The translations under genes were made by a program, and so were the position numbers. Below are positions 31,850-43,633 of a stretch of 64,000 nt of DNA, piece after piece. The stretch is from contig JAJOHG010000018.1 in assembly GCA_021029095.1 (NCBI GenBank), forward strand, positions 62,001 to 126,000. Reading direction: 5' to 3'. The DNA comes from Phellopilus nigrolimitatus. Lineage: Eukaryota > Basidiomycota > Agaricomycetes > Hymenochaetales > Hymenochaetaceae. Positions within the stretch are counted from its first letter, which is position 1, and each line of letters begins with the position of its first letter. The notes beneath the pieces were generated by a model. It worked only from the letters and a program-made list of their open reading frames with translations, ran no database searches and was not told the DNA's origin.

Positions 31850-34800
31850 ATGTCTTCTACACTGCAGGGTGACAGCCCGTCATGGCCAAACGGAAAAAAA
31901 ACCAAGGACAATGAAGACTCCGCACGGGTGAAGATCGTGCGGGTCGTTGACTCCGACTCTGACGATGCCACCGCCGCCGGACATGACGACTCATCAGGAC
32001 CATCAACGGTCACCTCCGCCGCTCGCGTCGTGCACATGCGCGATCTCAAATCGGGACGCATTGGCTTTCGGAATGCATATGTTGACGACGTCGTCGACAC
32101 AGCCGCGACACAGCCGCCTACGGATCAGCGCGATCATGAAGACTTCTCCCGCGGATTCGAAGACATAGTATTCGAAGACCTACCGGAACAGCTGGATAAC
32201 CATGGCGCGCAGGATCTACAGAAGGAAACAGTCGCTTACGCTTCGAAGAGGCGCAGGGTGAGCTAACAATTGATTTGAATTTCCATACACAATACTAACG
32301 TTCTTCTAGGCAAAAAATCTTTCCGAATGGCTTCCGTTTCGCTCGGCTTACCTCGACGAACTGGTTAGGCACGACGGGCGGGCTGTGCACGCTGTATGTC
32401 ATGCGTGCTCGAGTGACGAAGCTTTGTGGCGATGCGTAGACTGTTTTAACGCTCCGTATTCGTGCCGCGGTTGTCTGATAGATTTGCACAAGAACTCACC
32501 GCTACACCGCATTGAATTGAGTGACACAACTATCTACGTATGAAAACAAAAACTAACAATTGTTTAGAAATGGACCGGGGAGTTTTGGGAGAAGACCACG
32601 TTGCGCTCACTCGGCCTCAAGGTCCATCTCGGTCACACAGACAAGCCATGCGTTTCGCCCTTGCAAGAAAGATTTCTCGTTGTCTACCACGTAAACGGCT
32701 TCCATCTCGTTGATATAGTGTACTGCGGTTGCGACATGGCGCAGGGGAACTTGCACAAGCGCAACCAACTCCTGCGTGCTCGTTGGTACCCTGCGACGAC
32801 AAAAGATCCCGGCACAGCCTTCACCTTTGCGATGCTCGACCAATTCCATGAACTGACGCTGCAGGGAAAGCTCTCGGCGCACGACTACTATCAGGGGCTC
32901 GCACACATGAGCGATGGGTCGGGGATCCGTAATTTACCTGTGAGCTAATGATAATTTACAATACAATTTATATAATTTATTATAACGTCTATTAATTCAG
33001 AAACGCTACGACGAATTTCTGCGGTCCGCGCGATGCTACCGACACCTCGTCCTCGCGAAGCGCTCAGGGCGAGCGCACGACCCGTTGGGGATCGAGAACA
33101 CAAAAGATGGGGAACTCGCTTTGGATTGTCCGGCATGCCCTCATCCGGGGAAGAATCTGCCGGACAACTGGAAAACATCTGATACCTTGTAAGTTCGTCG
33201 CACGTGGGCCGTATGGTCAAAAACTAACATACCTGCTTCAGATGGATCTATATGCTCGTCCTCGCGATCGATGCGAACTTTCGCCTCAAGTCGAAGGACC
33301 GAAATGTCACCAACGATCCGGCACTTGGGCCCGGCTGGGCTTATCTCGTAGATCCGGGCCCGTACCATGAACAACTACGCCTGCAGTCCGACAAGGACAT
33401 CCATAAAGTAGAGGTACAATTTTCGCTCCGCACTATGCTTTCGTTTATTTATTTATTTATAATTTATTTATTGATGTTTCTAGCGCGGTTCTTGCGAGTC
33501 GACCTTCCAGGCAATGGAAAAAGCAACAAAACGCCTCAACGACGGCTATCTCGTGACCGGCGTAGGCGCAGTGATTTGCGCGCGGAGTGGTCTAGTGCGA
33601 AAAAACGGAGTCGGAGACCTTCAAAAAGGGGAGAGGTATACTTGTGCCCCATATACATTTACTTTTGCTTTCGTGTTTGCTGAGAACGAGTAAGGTACAT
33701 TAATATGGATTATATATTTCTTTCTAGCATCGTCGGTGCCCTGGTAACGTTAACGCTCGTAACTTACGACATAGCGTGTCAATGGAGCAAAAAATTGTCG
33801 GCTCGTGTTCACGAATACCCTCTTCACCTGCAGGCCGCCTTTTTTTTAATGATTGTCAACGTTGCTGTCCCGAAATTTCATTTGAAAGGCCACGGTCAAC
33901 CTTGTCAGAGCCCGTACTCACTCAACCTCCTTCGACATTCGGCACGGACAGACGGTGAAGGGATCGAGCGGGGCTGGTCGCACATCAATCCTATAGCGAT
34001 GGCCACGCGAGAAATGGGGCCTGGGTTCCGCCACGACACGATTGACGACCACTGGTCCGCGTGGAACTGGCACAAGATAATCGGCTTAGGTGAGTGAGCA
34101 GCTATCTCCTTCCGTCCCCATTTGCACGTTGCTATATATCCTCGCGCCTCATACATCCACCGGCCTGCTGCTTGGAATGCTATCAGCTATACTAACTATT
34201 GTCTATCTAGGTTTCATCTTGCTGCGCAAGCTTACGGAGGCCGAAGCCATGCACGCGAAGCACCGCGCTAAGTTCAATGAACTATCGCAGACATTCGAGG
34301 TGGGTGTCGTGGCAACGTGGAGCACAATGGTCGACATTTGGCAGAAAGACCCACTACACGCGCCGGACCCGTATGCTGACCCCGATACGCGTAGGTCTAT
34401 CATTTAAGTATGTCCACTCTTTTTTCTAAATATTAAATTGTGTATTTATTCTCAGACGTTTCTCTCGCCGACCTCCGCAAAGAACTTGCGAAAGAAGAGG
34501 CCGCTGTTACTAATGGGGCGCTTACCATCGATGATTTAACCGCAAGCACCTTCTTAGTGAAAGGACTCGAGCTGGAGGAGCTTCAGTAAGTCGCACATTC
34601 ATTGAATATTGATGTAAGTGATAGCATGCTGATATTTAATGTACAGGCGCTCGTTCAAAGCCCTAGTTGCCGCAAAAAAAGCGAAGCCCCATACAATCCA
34701 AAGCGCGGTCCTGCAAGAGAGAAAGACGACGCTACTTAGCAAGATAGGTAAGTGGCGCAAATCACAGCTAATATTCATGCCGTGCGCATCAATACAGGTC

Positions 34801-36140
34801 GCGCAGGATGCAGCGAATGCGGCTGCGTTCGCTGCAGCCCTGGGAAGTGAACCGTCGGCCCTACCCGCAGATAAGCGTCTTTTACTGGACGTCCCCCCGC
34901 TCTGTTTACCATCCGAGCTCAATAACAATCTGAAAGGCGCTTTACCGACACAACACAAGCTGATTAATAAAGAATCACGCCTCCGTTTCGCTCAAGCTAA
35001 TGACAGTCTTGCCGAGCTCCGTCGACTCCTGCGCCTCAAGTCCGCGTCTCTGACATTCAAAAAAATAAATAACGTAGGGCAGCGGGAAAACACACGCGTG
35101 CGGTCGGTCATCATCCAATTCACCAGCAAGATTGAGTTAACTGCAGAGCGCTATCGTGCCGCTCGTGCTGCTCTGCAGAAGCTCGATCCAACAGGGGAAC
35201 GGATCAAGCAACTCCAGCCCCTACTCCAGAAAGACGTGCGCGGAATTGATGAAGACGAAGACGATGGCAAAAAAAAACCAAAGAATCATCAACGAAGCGA
35301 GGGCCGACGAGAATTATCATGGATATGGACACGAATGCGAAGCGATGAAGGGGGGGATGCAGAAATTGATGCCGGTACGTGCATACGTGACTCAATTCGC
35401 TGTGCATTCATTGCAACGGTGCTGGGGGAAGGCAGCTCTCCTTCCATAATGTGGCAGTCCGAAGGAGTCACCTGTCCAGTACGGGCTGATTGCGACGGGC
35501 TAACAAGTCGAGCTGCTGGCAAAAGCCACGGAAGTGTCGACCTCAGTTACTGATCTTCATTATAGGAATCCGAGTCGAATGGGCAAAGGCGCAGGCCCGC
35601 GCTGAGCGTTGGCAAGAAGAAATCACACTGGTTGTCGAGGAAATGCGCCGGACACTTGCGTACTGCGATTGGAAGGCTGCGTGGTGGCGTGAACAGGCTA
35701 CACGACGTACGGTCTCGGACGTCCCTCCCTTAGCTAGTGGGCTCCAAGCGTGCGCGGAGAAGCAAGCCGCCACATGGGAAGGCCTCGCAACGTCGTTCGC
35801 AACAAGGTGGTACAAAACAGTAACCGCTCACGGGCACGCTATCGAGTGGCCCCAGCGCTATCGCCTCGCGGGAGAAGAAACTCGCTCGATGCCAACTACG
35901 AAGAAATTGCGAACGACCTTCATACTGGCGCGTATGCAGGTCGACGATACTGAGCAGGGGGGAGGGGCTGCGAGCGAGTTAGTAGACAAAGCTCCGGCAG
36001 AGAAAATAGCGGAAGGGCGCGACATTGAAGAATACGACGGCGCTATTATCGATGGGGGGGAGAGTATTTTTGTTGATGAAGGCGAAGACGATTGTAGGCA
36101 GGCGGACTTGGAGGACTGGGGTATCAAAGACGATGTATAA
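31850..36140 (+). CDS. KDZ transposase with CxC2 cysteine cluster
   Basis: KDZ (Kyakuja-Dileera-Zisupton) transposases are large DDE-type enzymes expanded in basidiomycetes. The start at 31850 opens an acidic N-terminus (exon 1 to 32257). Exon 2 encodes the CxC2 cluster CHACSSDEALWRCVDCFNAP then YSCRGCLIDLH (near 32400-32490). Later exons carry VVYHVNGFHLVDIVYCGC (32667-32720), IYMLVLAIDANFRLKSKDRN (33247), VGDLQKGERY, VTYDIACQWSKKL (33760), FHLKGHGQPCQ and DGEGIERGWSHINPIA (33950). The C-terminal third is helical and charged and ends KDDV at 36140. About a dozen short introns can be placed with the frame maintained, for example 32258-32309 and 35375-35565, the latter enlarged by a repeat. 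No stop or frame break was found, so it may be active. The termini of the transposon were not identified. Confidence 0.85.
35432..35550 (+). repeat. Dispersed ~118-bp repeat inside a KDZ intron
   Basis: CTCTCCTTCCATAATGTGGC through GCTGGCAAAAGCC and GGAAGTGTCGACCT lies in the 191-bp intron 35375-35565. Related units are arrayed at 57808-58170. Other introns of the gene are 45-65 bp. Confidence 0.8.
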
Positions 36141-36276
36141 TTTTTTTACCAATAAATTATCTTTCGCTAATGTACAACAAGCAATATGGACTTATTAACA
36201 GCCTGAGTAATGTGTTAAGTGAACTTAGCGAAAAAAAAGCGAACTCGGCAAGTACCGCTGATCGTCCCTAATGTAG

Positions 36277-36304
36277 AAAGGAGCATGACGCGTCATGCTC
36301 CTTT
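36277..36304. repeat. Perfect 28-bp palindrome followed by a T-run
   Basis: AAAGGAGCATGACG is followed at once by its inverse complement and then TTTT, 137 bp after the KDZ stop. It could be a transcription end structure or an element border. Confidence 0.7.
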
Positions 36305-36395
36305 TTTCTGTCGTCGTTGTCGTTGTCGTCGTCTATCGTCTCACTGCCACCTTCTCTTCGTCAGCCGCTCCCCACCTCCGCGCTGTATCCTTACC

Positions 36396-37052
36396 TGGCA
36401 TCGCTGTCACGTCAAGGTCAACCAGAACCAGCGCCGCTTCACCGTCGTCTCTGCGCTTGCAGCCTCTGCGCGCAGCCACCGCATCGAGCAGGTCGAGGAG
36501 TTATCGTCGCCGCCGCCGAGTCCCTCCTCACAAAGACGAAGGAGGCCATCGCGCTTCACACCGCGCTCGGTGCGTACGCCGGCGTGCAGAACGTCTCCTC
36601 CCGCAAGCTCCGCGCGGGCAAGGGCAAGCTGCGCAACCGCTGCTACTGCCAGTGTCTCGTCTAATCCAAGGACAACGGCATCACCAAGGCGTTCCGCAAC
36701 CTCCCCGGCGTCAAGCTCGTCAACGACACGCGCCTCAATATCATCCAGCTCGCGCCGGGCGTCCATCTCGGCCGCTTCATCATCTGGATCGAGAGCGCGT
36801 TCGCTCGCCTCGACAAGGTCTTCAGCACGTTCGACACCGCTGCCGGCCGTCCAGAAGAAGGACTACTTCCTCCCGACTGCCAAGATCGTGAATCCCGACG
36901 TCACCCGCCTCATCAACAGCTCGGGGATCCAGGCCGTCGTCCGCTCCGCGGGCCTGATAATCCACAAGCGCCCTGGACACAGCACAAGAACCGCTCGCAA
37001 ACAAGCTCGTTCTCTTCCGTCTCAACCCGTACGCAAAGACCCTAGCAAGACA
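36396..37052 (+). pseudogene. RPL4: 60S ribosomal protein uL4 (RPL4) pseudogene
   Basis: The order of RPL4 motifs is kept across frame changes: HVKVNQNQRRFTVVSALAAS (36407), EAIALHTALGAYAGVQNVSS (36542), SSRKLRAGKGKLRNR, then an in-frame TAA at 36662-36664, KDNGITKAFRNLPGVKLVN (36668), LNIIQLAPGVHLGRFIIW, KKDYFLPTAKIVNPDVTRLI (36855) and, in a further frame, NKLVLFRLNPYAKTLAR (37001-37051). About 220 of about 360 residues are represented. The internal stop and at least three frame changes make it a dead copy. No intron is visible in it, so a processed origin is possible but unproven. It lies between two KDZ genes. Confidence 0.88.
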
Positions 37053-37699
37053 CGGCGGGTTGGTCAGGGACCGTGGGCGGTCGGACGGGTGATAAGCGCA
37101 GAAATACGGGGCGAGGCGCAGCAGGTGGCGGGTGAACGGGCACGAGGGCCCGACGTGATGTGCAGGCCAGGCGGCGGGTGCGGCAGGCAGGGGGCGCTCA
37201 GTCGCTCCCTGCCTCCTCTTAGAAATAGCGTAAATAAATAATTCTTGTAGTATTTTAGGCAGAATGTATAAACAATGAAAAGACAAAAGCAAACAGAAAA
37301 AAAAAAGCTCGCCATCACGGCGGGAGCGTCGGGGGAACGACGTGGACGTGCGTCGGGATTGTGTCGGCCAGCCGCCCAGAAAAGCAGGGGCGCGATTGAT
37401 CGGGGTGGCCTGAGTTGGTCTAGGTCGATTTTACGACCCGTCAGCAAGGGCGGGCAATGATATTACAAATATAAGTAATTCCTATAACGAGAAAACAATG
37501 GACAGCGCGCGACGTCGAGCAACTGCTCGCCGCTTTTGGCATAGACCAGGGCCCTGCCGGAGTGCCGGGGCTGCTGTTTAGAGCCTGCTGCAGCCCCAGG
37601 GATTATATAACAAAACTTTTATATTAGCACGGTAGGTAACACAATCCAAAATGTGCTAATTAGCGCCCAGGTAATCTCAAATTGGTTGGTACGGCTCCA
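37053..37699. other. Gene-less, GC-rich then AT-rich stretch
   Basis: No supported gene. A hairpin-like GGCAGGCAGGGGGCG...GCTCCCTGCC occurs near 37180-37216. Confidence 0.45.
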
Positions 37700-37990
37700 G
37701 CGCCTTTGCCGTCTCCCTCAGCGCCTTTGCCGTCCCCCTAAGCGCTCTCGCTGCCTTTCTCAACGCCCTCGCCGTCTTCCTCGGCGCGCTCGCCGTCTTC
37801 CTCAGCGTCCTTGACGCTCCCGCTGCCCTTTTTGGCGCCCTCGCCGCCTTCCTCAGCGCTCTCGCCGCCTTCTTCAGCGCCTACTCCATCTCTCTCAACG
37901 CCCGCCCCCTTTTCCTTTGCGCCCTTGCCGTCTGCCTCTGCGCACTCGCCGTCTGCCTCTGCGCACTCGCCGTCTGCCTCTGCGCCCTCC
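37700..37990. repeat. Imperfect C/T-rich tandem repeats
   Basis: Repeats of about 15-21 bp built on CTCGCCGTCTTCCTC and GCCGTCTGCCTCTGCGCACT give a low-complexity Gly/Glu/Ala-rich open frame on the minus strand (37738-38088). I do not consider this frame a supported gene. Confidence 0.7.
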
Positions 37991-38595
37991 ATCATGCTCG
38001 CCGTCGCTGACTTATTCGCGAGTACGACACTTCCTTCCATGTCAGTCACGGTCCTTTTTTTTTGGCTCTTTTTTGCAATTGTAATCATGTACCTCTTTTG
38101 CCAGGTCTCGCTGCCTCCATCTCTGGAGGCTTTTTCGGTCGGGTCTATCTGGAATGTAGGGGCACAGGATGATGTATGCTGCTCTTTTTTTCATACATAC
38201 CCTTTACTAATCCTGAATATATTGTAAGTTGGGACTGATTTGGCCAGACTGCGCACTCCTTTTTTCCATTATGTTTGATTATGAGGCCTTTTCCCGCAGA
38301 ATAGTTTAAATACATTTTAGACAAATGGGGTTGAAAAAATGCAAGGGAAAAAAAAAACGCGAACGATAAGAGTCAAAGAGCTTTAAAGTTTGCTCGCGAA
38401 AGCGCGTGGGCTGCCGTAACTAAGAAGCATGTACCATCAATTAAGTAAGAGAAATTCGGTGCGTCGGTTCGCATGAGTTCCCGACTGGCGCGATCGCGCT
38501 CGGAATAGCTGGCTTCCGGTGGCCTTGAGTGTTAGGTGCGCTGGACCTTTTCTTCTCGATTGGACGCCTTCACCTCTTACATCCCTTTTTCAAGC

Positions 38596-41500
38596 ATGAA
38601 AGTTGATAGTAGGAAACTCAAAAGACTGCATGCCGAGGCTGCAAAGGACAAGCCCAGCGGCCTTATCGAAGGGCCGTCAACGTCACAACTTCTTGCTAGC
38701 TCACCAAAAAAAACATTTCCGCCTCCTTTAGTTTTTCTTCCCGGAAATAGGACACTTGTTGAAATCCCAGGGGCTCATTTAGCACGACCTCCTAATAACC
38801 CAGTCGAGTCTGCAGTTGCAGCTGCAGCCTCAGCCACCGACGACAATCCTTTTATTGTCCCGAATGACACTGAACACGAGACTTCAATAGGCGGCGTACC
38901 GTTGTTCATATCATCGTGGCAAATTCCTCTTGACCCCGCGATCTCGAGACATAGGCGGAAGAGGATCAGACAGTGCGAGAGGTGGAAAGAGGTGCTTCCT
39001 TTTCTCCTCGATCCTTTTCTCGACATTCTTCGCCGATCCGAGTCGTTGCGCAACCCCGTCCCACCACCTGCACTGTCAAGCTGCAATTGTGCCAGTGAGC
39101 GGAAAACCATACATGTTGTTTGTGTTTACTTCCAAAGTGAGTCGTCGCTATGATTCTTCTCTTTTTTATCTCTCAATCTTGTATACATTCAGATCGCAGT
39201 ACCGTCTCTATCGAGATCTGTTCATGTCATAGTGCTCCTCTTCAACTGCTTGAACGTGGTCTTTTCGGGTGCGCGCCATGCCTACCTACTCTCGCGGTTG
39301 ACTTGAACTTGCTGGATTTCTGTGCGGAGCTCTTCCTGCGTACTCCGCCAAATCAAACTGTGTTTTGCAGTACCTTAGAACACTGCTTGAAAGCTCGTGG
39401 TTATGCAATGGAATCAACCGTGAGTGCTGTACAGAATCACAACTGCCCCTAGCTGAGCCTTATTCTCCTGCAGGATTCTCTTCGAAAACGGTTCAGCAAG
39501 TCTTTACATTGGTTTTGCGCGCTGAGAGATGCGGCGCGACACCATGTTGATAATTATATAGTATCATCGTCGATCTGTCGTGCGGAAGACAACCGCGAAC
39601 GGGCGGAGCATGTCATGAATGTGAATGACAGGCTGCTTAATGAACAATCTTTCGTTGAGCGCAATAATTCTCCTTTTGAGGCTAATTTAAGTCGGATGGA
39701 GAGTGACGAACCTCATCCCGAATCGGAATCGACTCCAGAAAGTCGCCATCGGCCTTCTCCGTACCTGCAAAATCGATGCCCCCTTTGTTTCGGAGGAAGA
39801 TCGTGGGTGCACGACCCTGATTCAACGTAAGACAAGATTTACTTCCGTCATACTGTTTAGTCATCCGATGTAGACCCTTTGATTACGCAGAATTGATCTT
39901 GCAGTCTGCCTCGACGCCTGCTTCCAGCAGAAGCGAGGACAAACTGATAGTGGACCTCCTTATCGGCATCCGAATTCTGTTTTCTTGGACGAGAAGGCAG
40001 TTAAAGCGATGGAGGAAGAGGTCGAGACGCTCAGGCCTATGCGTAATAGGCGCGCTCGCAATGCTGGCTCTGTTGATGCCGCTCGCGCAAAGTCGCGTTC
40101 ACTGAAAGTCTCAGATGAGACTTTGGATGAATGCGAGGCTTCATACAAAGCAGCAGATGAACGCCGACAAAAGGCTAGTACGCGGTTTTTTTCTGACACA
40201 GGTCTCATGGCTCTTCTTTGCCGTCACGATCGTGTGCTCTGGCTAGTCAACATGCAGTCTGCGGGTGAAAAACAATATTACGCGCTTGCCTTGTTGCGCG
40301 CTCTTTCTAATAACTTACCTGATGACGCGGTAGTCGGAGTGCTTTACGATGTAGGATGTCAGCTGCACCGAAGCATCGTGAAGTGGGATTTCCTTCCGGA
40401 ATTCGCAGAAAGAATGGTTTTTGGGCTCGCTGTTTTCCATGCATTTGGTCATCAATGGGCTTGTCAACTCGTATACCACCCTCGAAAATGTGTGGGTTTT
40501 GGTCTCACAGATGGCGAAGGATGCGAGCGCTTCTGGAGTTCCATTAAACATCTGATTTCTACCTTGCGGATAAGCGGCGTGCGTAGTACTCTCTCTTGAT
40601 CATCTTCAAACGGTCTGACAATTCATTCACGACAGTCTTACCAGCGACTTTGCCTGATCGACGCACAAGTCCAATTCCTTAGTAACAACAATCTTTTCAA
40701 GCTTGGAGCGTGGTTATTCAATCACACTCGCCAATGCTACGAACGTCTTCACGCCGCCGAGAAGGAAATGTTGAAGTGTTCTATCTCAGAAGACGAGCTC
40801 GCGCTGGAATGGGAGAAACAGGTGGACGAGCAAACCAAAGCTTTACCACGTAAGTTGCTCTTTTGTCATCAGTAGCGACATTTAGTGATCTTTATGAACA
40901 GGCCAGTCAAAGTCTGCAGCGCGTAACGCTGTAGAAGCGATATGTAGTCTACGTTCACGAAGTGATGCTGTTCGCCAGCGTATTCGTGTCCTTCAACGGA
41001 ATATAGCAAACGAAGATTTAAACACCAATGAAACGCAAAAAGCAATCAAGGAGCTGGAGTCTACGTACACGCGCCTCATCAAGGAATTGACTACAAAAGA
41101 GCGTGCTCTCGGCGCTAGAGACAAATCGAAGCTCGAGTCGCTCATAAATAGTCCTTTCATCAATAATCGCATGAATGCTCGTGCGGTCAAGTCTCGTCTA
41201 CGATCAAAGATTCAAAACCGCAAATTCGAGCTTCAGTGCAATGAGCGGCCCTACAGTACTCAAAAGTCGTCCTCCAGTGGTCAGTTGCCTCTATTCTCTT
41301 TAGCTGCGTGTTTACGCTAAATTGTCTAAAATATGTTTTTCTTTCTACTAGATCGTAAGAAATCAGAACTAATTGAGACGCAAGTGAAGCGCCGCGACCC
41401 AGGCATTGTCCAGCTGGCAAAGAAGTACAATTCGCTCTGTGATTCTCTGCGTAAATTGGCTAGGGAAGGAAAAGCACCACGAGACGCGAAATGTCCAGAA

Positions 41501-42275
41501 CCTCTCACCATCAAAGGTCTCTTCGGCATGGATGTTGACGATGCAATTTGGCAAGATGTTGGGCTTTACGATGATGACGATGGTGACATTCCTCGGTGGT
41601 TAGGTGACGAGAACGTTAGGAAAGGCATCAAGGCTCTTCTCGAAGTTAGACGCTGCCGCGAAGAGCTGCAGCGACTAGATAAAGAAAGGTTTGCGATGCA
41701 AGACTGGTTTGCAGAGACTTGGTCGCAAACTTCGAAAGCATTTGAGTCGTCTTGTGAGTTAATCTGATTTTAATACCTCAGGACTTTACTAACCATTCCT
41801 CTCTCACTTCACAGTCCCGACGTCTGGTTTGCGTTATGCCATTGACAGGCGAAGACGAGAGCTCCTTTCTCTCCATGATGAATGGCGTCGTAGGGTACAA
41901 ACCATTCCATTCGCGAGTACCCTCCCTGAAACATGGGGGCCGACCAATGAAGACCTTGCAAGCTTTCATCGGCTTGAATCGGTTGCTCGGTGTTTTCCTT
42001 TTAGTTCTTCAACAGGACTTCAGACAGATTCTGACTCTGATAATGAATCCAGCCGAGATATTGAAGAGGATGGCGAGTTTTTGGAGCTGGCAGAGGCAAT
42101 TGAGTCTGATAATGTGCACGCTGTTCCCTTTGACGAGCTGGACTTTCAAAACTATGTAGACGAGATGCCTCTCCCACCTGATGACGATATAGATAGTCCT
42201 TCTCATGACTCACCTTCTCCGACGAAAAGGGCTCGCATTGGTGATGTAATCTATTCTTTAAGTAATCACACTTAA
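38596..42275 (+). CDS. KDZ transposase with CxC1 cysteine cluster
   Basis: A second, different KDZ transposase. It starts MKVDSRKLKRLHAEAAKDK at 38596. The CxC1 cluster spans SCNCASERKTIHVVCVYFQ, an intron, then ICSCHSAPLQLLERGLFGCA and PCLPTLAVDLNLLDF (39080-39315). Core motifs follow: NRCPLCFGG (39770), ID-LAVCLDACFQQKRGQTD (39890-39940), VVGVLYDVGCQLHRSIVKWD (40330), FAERMVFGLAVFHAFGH and DGEGCERFWSSIKHLISTLR (40511). A C-terminal helical region ends SLSNHT. Introns such as 39420-39474 and 40579-40634 are short and keep frame. No lesion was seen. Being of the CxC1 class, it comes from a different KDZ family than its upstream neighbour. Element ends not found. Confidence 0.83.
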
Positions 42276-42374
42276 TCAATTCCAAATAATATAATATCGC
42301 TTTATTCTAATACTTTCTAAGTTGTGAAAATTTGCATTCAGCCAACTCCTCTTTAGTATCATTTGACTGGCTAG

Positions 42375-42625
42375 GATGCCCACGCATGGGCATGCCCAAA
42401 AGATTGGGCACGCCCATCCTTGGGCACGCCCATCCTTGGGCACGCCCATCCTTGGGGACGCCCATCCTTGGGCACGCCCACGCTTGGGCACGCCCACACT
42501 TGGGCACGCCCATCCTTGGGCATGCCCAAATGTGCGCATGTCCACATTTGGGCATGCCCCAAAATGGGCATATGGGTGTCCCCAAGGATGGGAATGCCCA
42601 AATATGGGCATGTCCCTAGGATGGG
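42375..42625. repeat. 16-bp tandem repeats of GGGCACGCCC/GGGCATGCCC
   Basis: Units like GGGCACGCCCATCCTT are repeated about 8 times, then switch to inverted-type GGGCATGCCCAAATG units. Each core is palindromic. It lies 100 bp after the second KDZ gene. Open frames here are artefacts. Confidence 0.9.
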
Positions 42626-42659
42626 TGTCCTTGTACACACCACCCGTCACTACTACTAA

Positions 42660-42920
42660 TTGAACGGCTTAGCGAGGCTTCAGCCTGCATTGATTATGTA
42701 CCTGCCCTTTGTACACACTGTCCGTCACTATTGCCAATTGAACAGCTTAGCGAGGCTTCAGCCCGCATTGATTATGTACCTGCCCTTTGTACACACCGTC
42801 CGTCACTATTGCCAATTGAACGGCTTAGCAAGGCTTCAGCCCACATTGATTACGCCCCTGCCCTTTGTACGCACCACCTGTCACTACTGCCAATTGAACA
42901 GCTTAGCAAGCCCTCCCGAA
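42660..42920 (+). repeat. 78-bp tandem repeat, three full units and a part
   Basis: Units start at 42660, 42738, 42816 and 42894 with TTGAAC(A/G)GCTTAGC and contain CTGCCCTTTGTAC. A partial unit precedes them (42628-42659). The spacing is exactly 78 bp each time. Confidence 0.92.
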
Positions 42921-43284
42921 TGGCTTTGGAGAGCCAGCAACAGCATCCTTGTGGATGTCTGCACTCGAGAATACCCTAATCCAGTGGGGTATATGTACAC
43001 AAAACAATGTATAAGTGCATGCCATGGTCCGAAAGGATCAGGGTATTAATGCCCTGCCAGTGGCTGATCTAAACCAACCTGCATCCAACCCTGTTTAAAC
43101 CAACCTCCATATAGCCCAAACCAGTTCAAACCGTAGCCCAGGCCGTAATTAGTACTACAGCATACTAATATAATGCTAGATACAATGCATGCAACAGGGA
43201 AAATATTTCTACAATTAGGTCCAACTATCTGGGAAATCCCATACCAGGCCCCCCTGACAGCCAGTGACAAGTTATGGGATTCCC

Positions 43285-43385
43285 CATGGATGGGCATGCC
43301 CAAAGACCCTGAAATACTCCTGGGAATTCCCTCAATTGGGCATGCCCATATGCTTGGGCACGCCCAACAGCCATGGGATTCATAT
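43285..43385. repeat. Second cluster of GGGCATGCCC palindromes
   Basis: ATGGGCATGCCCAAAG, TTGGGCATGCCCATATG and TTGGGCACGCCCAAC recur here, about 0.9 kb from the tandem array. Confidence 0.75.
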
Positions 43386-43633
43386 AACCAAACAGGACCT
43401 CCTAGGTGGCTACTTCCTATGGGCAAGTCTAACCTAATAGGTCTTCTGTAGGGGGGTGCCTGAAGTGCCTGCTCGCAAGTAAAAATGAATTCCCGGCATT
43501 ACGTAATAACAACAAAGCGATTTTTTATTTTATTTTATTTTATTTTGTTTCCTGTTTCCTGTCGGAGCTTGAATAAATTGGCTTATTTACTTACGTACTT
43601 CTGTGTTCTCTCCGATCCTTCTCTTTTCAAACT

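Noticed and set aside
37738..38088. Minus-strand Gly/Glu/Ala-rich open frame
   Set aside because: Low-complexity tandem repeat with no splice context or domain.
42375..42625. CRISPR-like array of short repeats
   Set aside because: The repeats are contiguous 16-bp units without unique spacers, and the organism is a fungus.
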